NCBI GenBank assembly: GCA_001770575.1
Contig: MERK01000069.1
Location: 1 to 35,437, forward strand
Length of the DNA stretch: 35,437 bases
DNA from: Betaproteobacteria bacterium RIFCSPLOWO2_12_FULL_64_23
Lineage (GTDB): Bacteria > Pseudomonadota > Gammaproteobacteria > Burkholderiales > SG8-39
Reading direction: 5' to 3'
Positions within the stretch are counted from its first letter, which is position 1. Each line of letters opens with the position of its first letter. Below, piece by piece: positions 30,988 through 35,437 of this stretch. The notes under the pieces are model-generated. The model did not search any database. It was not told the origin of the DNA and saw nothing but the letters and a program-made list of their open reading frames with translations. The translations under genes and the position numbers were made by a program.

Positions 30988-31762
30988 TGCCGCGCATCCT
31001 CGCCGTCGCCAACCAGAAGGGCGGGGTGGGCAAGACCACGACCAGCGTCAATCTTGCCGCCGGACTTGCCGGCGCCGGCAAGCGCGTGCTCCTGATCGAT
31101 CTCGATCCGCAGGGCAACGCCACCATGGGCAGCGGCATCGACAAGCGCGGCCTGGAGCGCTCCGTGTATCAGGTGCTGCTCGGGCTGACGACGGTGCAGT
31201 CGGTGCGGCAACAGTCCGAGTCCGGCGGCTACGACCTGGTGCCGGCCAACCGCGAGCTCGCCGGCGCGGAGATCGAAATGGTGGATTTGGACAACCGCGA
31301 AACGCGGCTCAAATCGGCATTGGGAACGATCGCGGCGGAATACGATTTCATTCTCCTCGACTGCCCGCCAGCGCTCAACCTGCTCACCTTAACGGTCTGG
31401 TCGCGGCCGATGCGGTGATCATCCCGATGCAATGCGAGTACTACGCCCTGGAAGGCTTGAGCGATCTGGTGGAAACCATACGCAAGGTGCGCAAACATCT
31501 CAATCCGCGGCTCGAGATCGAGGGCCTGCTGCGCACCATGTACGATCCGCGCAACGCGCTCACGCTACAGGTCTCGGCCCAGCTGCAGCAGCATTTCGGC
31601 GACAAGCTCTACGCGACCATCATCCCGCGCAACGTGCGCCTCGCCGAGGCGCCGAGCTATGGCGCGCCGGCAGTGAACCTGGACAAGGCATGCAAGGGCT
31701 CGCAGGCTTATATGGCGCTGGCGGACGAGCTGCTGTCGCGCTCGGCCATCGCGCTCGCGTAA
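30984..31762 (+). pseudogene. parA: Chromosome partitioning ATPase ParA (Soj), frameshifted
   Basis: A Walker-type ParA that with ParB and parS segregates the origin. Frame 1 (30984-31418) gives [20 protein letters not shown] (deviant Walker A), VLLIDLDPQGNATMGSG and LLDCPPALNLLTL, then leaves the family and stops. The rest, GLVAADAVIIPMQCEYYALE through RNVRLAEAPSYGAPA to the stop at 31762, is in the -1 frame. The break lies at 31386-31391, where ACCTTAAC would read correctly as ACC-CTT-AAC with one more C. The span of 779 bases equals 260 codons minus one base. The sequence there is not a classic slippery heptamer. Either an assembly error or a real one-base deletion; everything else looks intact. 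Confidence 0.9.
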
Positions 31763-31770
31763 GTTAGTAG

Positions 31771-31796
31771 CCGTAGCAAAAGTCATTTTGCTACGG
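31771..31796. repeat. Perfect hairpin just after parA
   Basis: CCGTAGCAAAA (31771-31781) and TTTTGCTACGG (31786-31796) form an 11-bp perfect stem with the tetraloop GTCA, starting 8 bases after the parA stop. No T-run follows the stem, so a role in mRNA processing or stability is as likely as termination. Confidence 0.75.
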
Positions 31797-31812
31797 TCCG
31801 AATTAGGAGAGC

Positions 31813-31834
31813 ACGAGGGGCGATATCCCCTCGT
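31813..31834. repeat. Second hairpin upstream of parB
   Basis: ACGAGGGG (31813-31820) and CCCCTCGT (31827-31834) form an 8-bp perfect stem with a 6-base loop. A flanking GTCCG (31796-31800) and CGGAC (31842-31846) could extend it. It ends 25 bases before the parB ATG, just upstream of its ribosome binding site. Confidence 0.7.
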
Positions 31835-31859
31835 ATTGTTACGGACTAAGGAAGCAAAC

Positions 31860-32699
31860 ATGAAAGGACTGGGACGCGGGCTGGACGCGCTGTTGGCCAA
31901 GGACGAAGAGGCCGGCGCCGGCGACACCTTGAAAACGCTGAAGCTCGACGAGCTTCAGCCGGGCAAATACCAGCCGCGCACGCGCATGGACCAGGCGTCA
32001 ATGGAAGAACTGGCGCGATCGCTCAAGTCCCAAGGTGTGATGCAACCCATTCTCGCGCGCACCCTGGCCAAGGGGCGCTACGAGATCATCGCGGGCGAAC
32101 GGCGCTGGCGCGCGGCGAAAATTGCCGGCCTGCGCGAAGTACCCGTGGTGATTCGCGAGGTGCCGGATTCGGCGGCGCTCACGATGGCGCTGATCGAGAA
32201 CATCCAGCGCGAGGATCTGAATCCGTTGGAACAGGCCACCGGCATCCACCGCCTGATCAACGAATTCAAGATGACCCACCAGGAGGCGGCCGAGGCCGTG
32301 GGTCGCTCGCGCGCCGCGACCACAAATTTGCTGCGTCTGCTGAACCTGCCGCAATCGGTGCAGGCGCTGGTCTACGACGGCAAGATCGACATGGGTCATG
32401 CGCGCGCGCTGCTCGCGCTGGAAGGCCGGCGCCAGGAGGACTTGGCAAAGCGGGTCGCCGAGCGCGGGCTGTCGGTGCGCCAGACCGAAAAAGCGGTTCA
32501 GGACATTCTCAACCCGAAGCCAAAGAAATCGAGCCGGCTCAGGACCAATCGCGACATCCTGCGCTTAGAGGAGGAGCTTGCGGAAAAATTCGGCACCAAA
32601 GTCGAAATCAAACCCGGCAAAAAGGGCGCGGGCAAGCTGCTGATCAGTTACGTCAGCCACGAGCATCTGGACGATCTGCTGTCCAAATTCAAGGGCTGA
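31860..32699 (+). CDS. parB: Chromosome partitioning protein ParB
   Basis: A 279-residue CTP-dependent DNA clamp that loads at parS and spreads. MKGLGRGLDALLA is the standard N-terminal ParA-interacting opening. LKLDELQPGKYQPRT leads into the CTP-binding domain with IIAGERRWRAAKIAGL near residue 80 and ALIENIQREDLNPLEQA near 113. The helix-turn-helix follows around MTHQEAAEAVGRSRAATTNL. The C-terminal dimerisation part ends DDLLSKFKG. ATG 31860 was chosen because AAGGA lies just upstream and the family starts with this segment; an in-frame TTG at 31788 would add 24 residues through the hairpins. parA lies 97 bases upstream and two matching parS sites are present. Confidence 0.96.
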   Translation: MKGLGRGLDALLAKDEEAGAGDTLKTLKLDELQPGKYQPRTRMDQASMEELARSLKSQGVMQPILARTLAKGRYEIIAGERRWRAAKIAGLREVPVVIREVPDSAALTMALIENIQREDLNPLEQATGIHRLINEFKMTHQEAAEAVGRSRAATTNLLRLLNLPQSVQALVYDGKIDMGHARALLALEGRRQEDLAKRVAERGLSVRQTEKAVQDILNPKPKKSSRLRTNRDILRLEEELAEKFGTKVEIKPGKKGAGKLLISYVSHEHLDDLLSKFKG

Positions 32700-32724
32700 A
32701 GTTAGCGGCGCGCGCGGCGCACGC

Positions 32725-33471
32725 TTAGTTGCTGCGGGTAAGCGGCACGAAGCGCACCGGCAGGCTGCGCTGGGTCGAGATCGAGCCGTCGGCCTGTTTC
32801 ACCATCACCTGCAGGAATTGCACCTCGTTCTCCCCGCCGACAGGAATCACCATGCGTCCGCCTGGTTTCAATTGCGCGACCAGCGCCGGCGGAACGCGCG
32901 CTGCGGCGGCGGTGACGATAATGGCATCGAACGGGGCATGCTCCGGCCAGCCGTTGTAACCGTCGCCTATCCTGGTTTCGATGTTCTTATAGCCCAGTTG
33001 CTGCAGCAACGCCGCAGCATTCTTGCCCACCGGCTCGATAATCTCGATCGAGTACACCTGATGCACCAGTTCGGCCAATATAGCTGCCTGATAACCCGAG
33101 CCGGTGCCGATTTCCAGCACAGCGTCGCCGGCTTTGGTGTCGAGCAGCTCGGTCATCAGCGCGACGATGTAGGGCTGGGAGATGGTCTGGCCGTGCCCGA
33201 TGGGCAGCGGGCGGTTGGCATAGGCCAATTGGCCGTATAGCGCCGGAACGAAGCGATGGCGCGGCACCTTGGCCATGGCTCCCATCACGCGCGCGCTGAA
33301 TATCACCCGGCCGGTTTCCGCGCCGGTGTCGCGCGCCATCGCCTCGATCTCTTTCAGCAGGGCCGCGCGCTCGCGTGCGTATGGATCCTGCGCCTGGGCG
33401 CTGCCGCCGACGAGGGCGGCGACCAGCCCCAGCGTACGCAGAATCGGACGCCGCTTGGTATCGGAAGGCAT
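32725..33471 (-). CDS. pcm: Protein-L-isoaspartate O-methyltransferase with signal peptide
   Basis: A 248-residue PIMT (PCMT) that methylates L-isoaspartyl residues to start their repair. The catalytic core includes VPRHRFVPALYGQLAYANRP near residue 67, PIGHGQTISQPYIVALMTEL and the SAM motif VLEIGTGSGYQAAIL near 117; PGGRMVIPVG comes later. The N-terminus MPSDTKRRPILRTLGLVAAL followed by VGGSAQAQ looks like a Sec signal peptide with A-x-A cleavage before QDPY. Starts at 33525 or 33507 would place this segment internally, so ATG 33471 is preferred although its ribosome binding site is weak. It lies convergent to parB and divergent from atpI. Export is inferred only from the N-terminus. Confidence 0.9.
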   Translation of the reverse strand: MPSDTKRRPILRTLGLVAALVGGSAQAQDPYARERAALLKEIEAMARDTGAETGRVIFSARVMGAMAKVPRHRFVPALYGQLAYANRPLPIGHGQTISQPYIVALMTELLDTKAGDAVLEIGTGSGYQAAILAELVHQVYSIEIIEPVGKNAAALLQQLGYKNIETRIGDGYNGWPEHAPFDAIIVTAAAARVPPALVAQLKPGGRMVIPVGGENEVQFLQVMVKQADGSISTQRSLPVRFVPLTRSN

Positions 33472-33677
33472 GATTTGCAGTGTAGTTCGCGCGTCCGATT
33501 TTGTCATCCTGTGACCAGGCCGCATCCACCGCTCAAACCGCAGGCGGATACCTTTAACCCCTGCCGTTCATATTGATGTGGATCAATGCATTGCGCCAGC
33601 AATTGCTGAATTCTGAATTGACCGTGCACGGTCAAAACCGCTATAATTTCACTGTTTTGCAGCGAGGATAGCGGCGA
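33472..33677. other. Divergent pcm-atpI region
   Basis: A 206-base gap containing the atp promoter and palindrome described separately, plus the 5' region of pcm. The stretch 33480-33600 holds codons of the alternative upstream pcm start but no separate recognisable gene. Confidence 0.6.
33618..33647 (+). promoter_or_regulatory. Sigma-70 promoter of the atp operon with overlapping 18-bp palindrome
   Basis: TTGACC (33618-33623, 5 of 6 for -35) and TATAAT (33642-33647, perfect -10) are separated by 18 bases. The perfect palindrome TTGACCGTGCACGGTCAA (33618-33635) covers the -35 and most of the spacer, the typical position of a repressor operator. The predicted start near 33654 lies about 24 bases upstream of the atpI GTG. 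Confidence 0.78.
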
Positions 33678-34046
33678 GTGTGGCGAAAGTTCCGCCCGGT
33701 GTTCGGGTCGCAAGTACTGGCCACAATAATCATCGCATCGATTACGGCCTGGTTTGCGGGCGCTCACGGCGCGATTTCGGCGCTTCTGGGCGGTCTGATC
33801 AGCATCACTGCCGGGCTGGTGTTTGTTTTGCTGGCTGCAAAAAGCACAGGAAAAAAAGGGAAATCCGCAGGGGAGGTCCTGTTCGACGCCCTCAAGGCTG
33901 AAGCGGCCAAACTTTTCCTAGCAGGGTTGTTGCTTTGGCTCGTGCTGGCGGCGTATCAAGAAGTCGTGGTGGTCGCGCTGTTGGGATCGTTTGTCGTTTC
34001 GATCCTGATTTTGAGTATGGCGTTATTTGCCGGCGATGAGACGTAG
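33678..34046 (+). CDS. atpI: ATP synthase-associated protein AtpI
   Basis: A 122-residue small membrane protein of the AtpI/UncI family, which helps assemble the c-ring or may act in ion handling. Four hydrophobic segments are visible: VFGSQVLATIIIASITAWFA, then ALLGGLISITAGLVFVLLAA, LFLAGLLLWLVLAAY, and VVVALLGSFVVSILILSMAL. A KSTGKKGKSAGEVLFDALKA loop follows the second. The start is GTG 33678 with GAGG 10 bases upstream. It is the first gene of the atp operon, 36 bases before atpB. The sequence is variable across bacteria, so the call relies mainly on topology and position. Confidence 0.88.
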   Translation: MWRKFRPVFGSQVLATIIIASITAWFAGAHGAISALLGGLISITAGLVFVLLAAKSTGKKGKSAGEVLFDALKAEAAKLFLAGLLLWLVLAAYQEVVVVALLGSFVVSILILSMALFAGDET

Positions 34047-35218
<1,172 letters not shown>

Positions 35219-35275
35219 TTTGACCGCATCGCTGGTCCTGTCGCACCGGACCGGGATCCGCCGGGGAATTCGAAC

Positions 35276-35437
35276 ATGAACATCAACCTAACACTGATCG
35301 CACAGGCGATTTCGTTCGCGCTTTTCATTCTGTTTACGGTCAAGTTCGTCTGGCCGCCGCTGATGAGAGCGATCGAACAGCGGCAAAAGCATATCGCCGA
35401 CGGCCTGGCAGCAGGCGAAGAGGGCAAGAAGCAGCTG
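35276..35437 (+). CDS. atpF: ATP synthase F0 subunit b, N-terminal part
   Basis: The first 54 residues; the gene runs off the right edge. [20 protein letters not shown], then [20 protein letters not shown] and [14 protein letters not shown] match subunit b: one membrane helix followed by the P-P-L/I-M-x-A-I-x-x-R-Q-x-x-I start of the dimeric stalk. Subunit b links F0 to F1 as the peripheral stator. ATG at 35276 is preceded by a GGGG 9 bases upstream. atpH, atpA and others are expected beyond the window. Confidence 0.95.
   Translation, partial: MNINLTLIAQAISFALFILFTVKFVWPPLMRAIEQRQKHIADGLAAGEEGKKQL

Noticed and set aside
31386-31391. Programmed -1 frameshifting in parA
   Set aside because: The site lacks an X-XXY-YYZ slippery heptamer, and ParA proteins are not known to use recoding; a missing base is simpler.

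Overview
The window is a GC-rich chromosomal segment from a betaproteobacterium, most likely a Nitrosomonadales or Rhodocyclales relative. The assignment rests on gene content and order: rubredoxin divergent from thiD-thiE-hemL; yqgE-ruvX-pyrR-pyrB with a degenerate pyrC; yggS-proC-yggT-DUF167 beside pilT-pilU; and an origin block of gyrB, dnaN, dnaA, rpmH, rnpA, yidD, yidC, mnmE, mnmG, rsmG, parA, parB and the start of the atp operon. No rRNA, tRNA, CRISPR array, phage or defence locus was recognised. The genus cannot be fixed from sequence reading alone.

Layout. 1-1563 (minus): thiD, thiE and the first codons of hemL. 1615-1806: rubredoxin. 1913-5675 (plus): a tightly packed yqgE-ruvX-pyrR-pyrB-pyrC' operon for early pyrimidine synthesis. 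5728-8200 (minus): yggS-proC-yggT-DUF167. 8302-10603 (plus): the twitching motility ATPases pilT and pilU. 10653-15789 (minus): dnaA-dnaN-gyrB, with candidate origin sequence between dnaN and dnaA and upstream of dnaA. 15971-19755 (plus): rpmH-rnpA-yidD-yidC-mnmE. 19844-28004 (plus): a metabolic interlude of a trans-aconitate methyltransferase-like gene, GTP-type PEP carboxykinase, a class III aminotransferase and a branched-chain amino acid ABC transporter (livH, fused livM-livG, livF). 28005-28372: a non-coding segment bounded by two parS palindromes and holding several hairpins. 28373-32699: mnmG-rsmG-parA-parB. 32725-33471 (minus): a protein-isoaspartate methyltransferase with a signal peptide. 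33678 to the end: atpI-atpB-atpE-atpF (partial), behind a strong sigma-70 promoter.

How it works together. Most genes are core: replication initiation, gyrase, ribosome and RNase P, membrane insertion, tRNA U34 modification, chromosome segregation and ATP synthase. Many neighbours are joined by 4-base stop/start overlaps, often with GTG or TTG starts, which points to translational coupling.

The best points for a second look are: a 183-bp palindromic element flanked by TA duplications, which looks like an IS630/Tc1-type MITE and forms part of a stop codon (20606-20792); the parS-bounded hairpin-rich gap; a single-base frameshift in parA although parB and parS are intact; two strong hairpins between parA and parB; an 18-bp palindrome over the atp promoter; a dihydroorotase homologue that has lost its metal-binding HxH; and an exported-type isoaspartate methyltransferase. 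I found no clearly undescribed multi-gene system; the novelty candidates are mainly the non-coding palindromic elements around the segregation locus.
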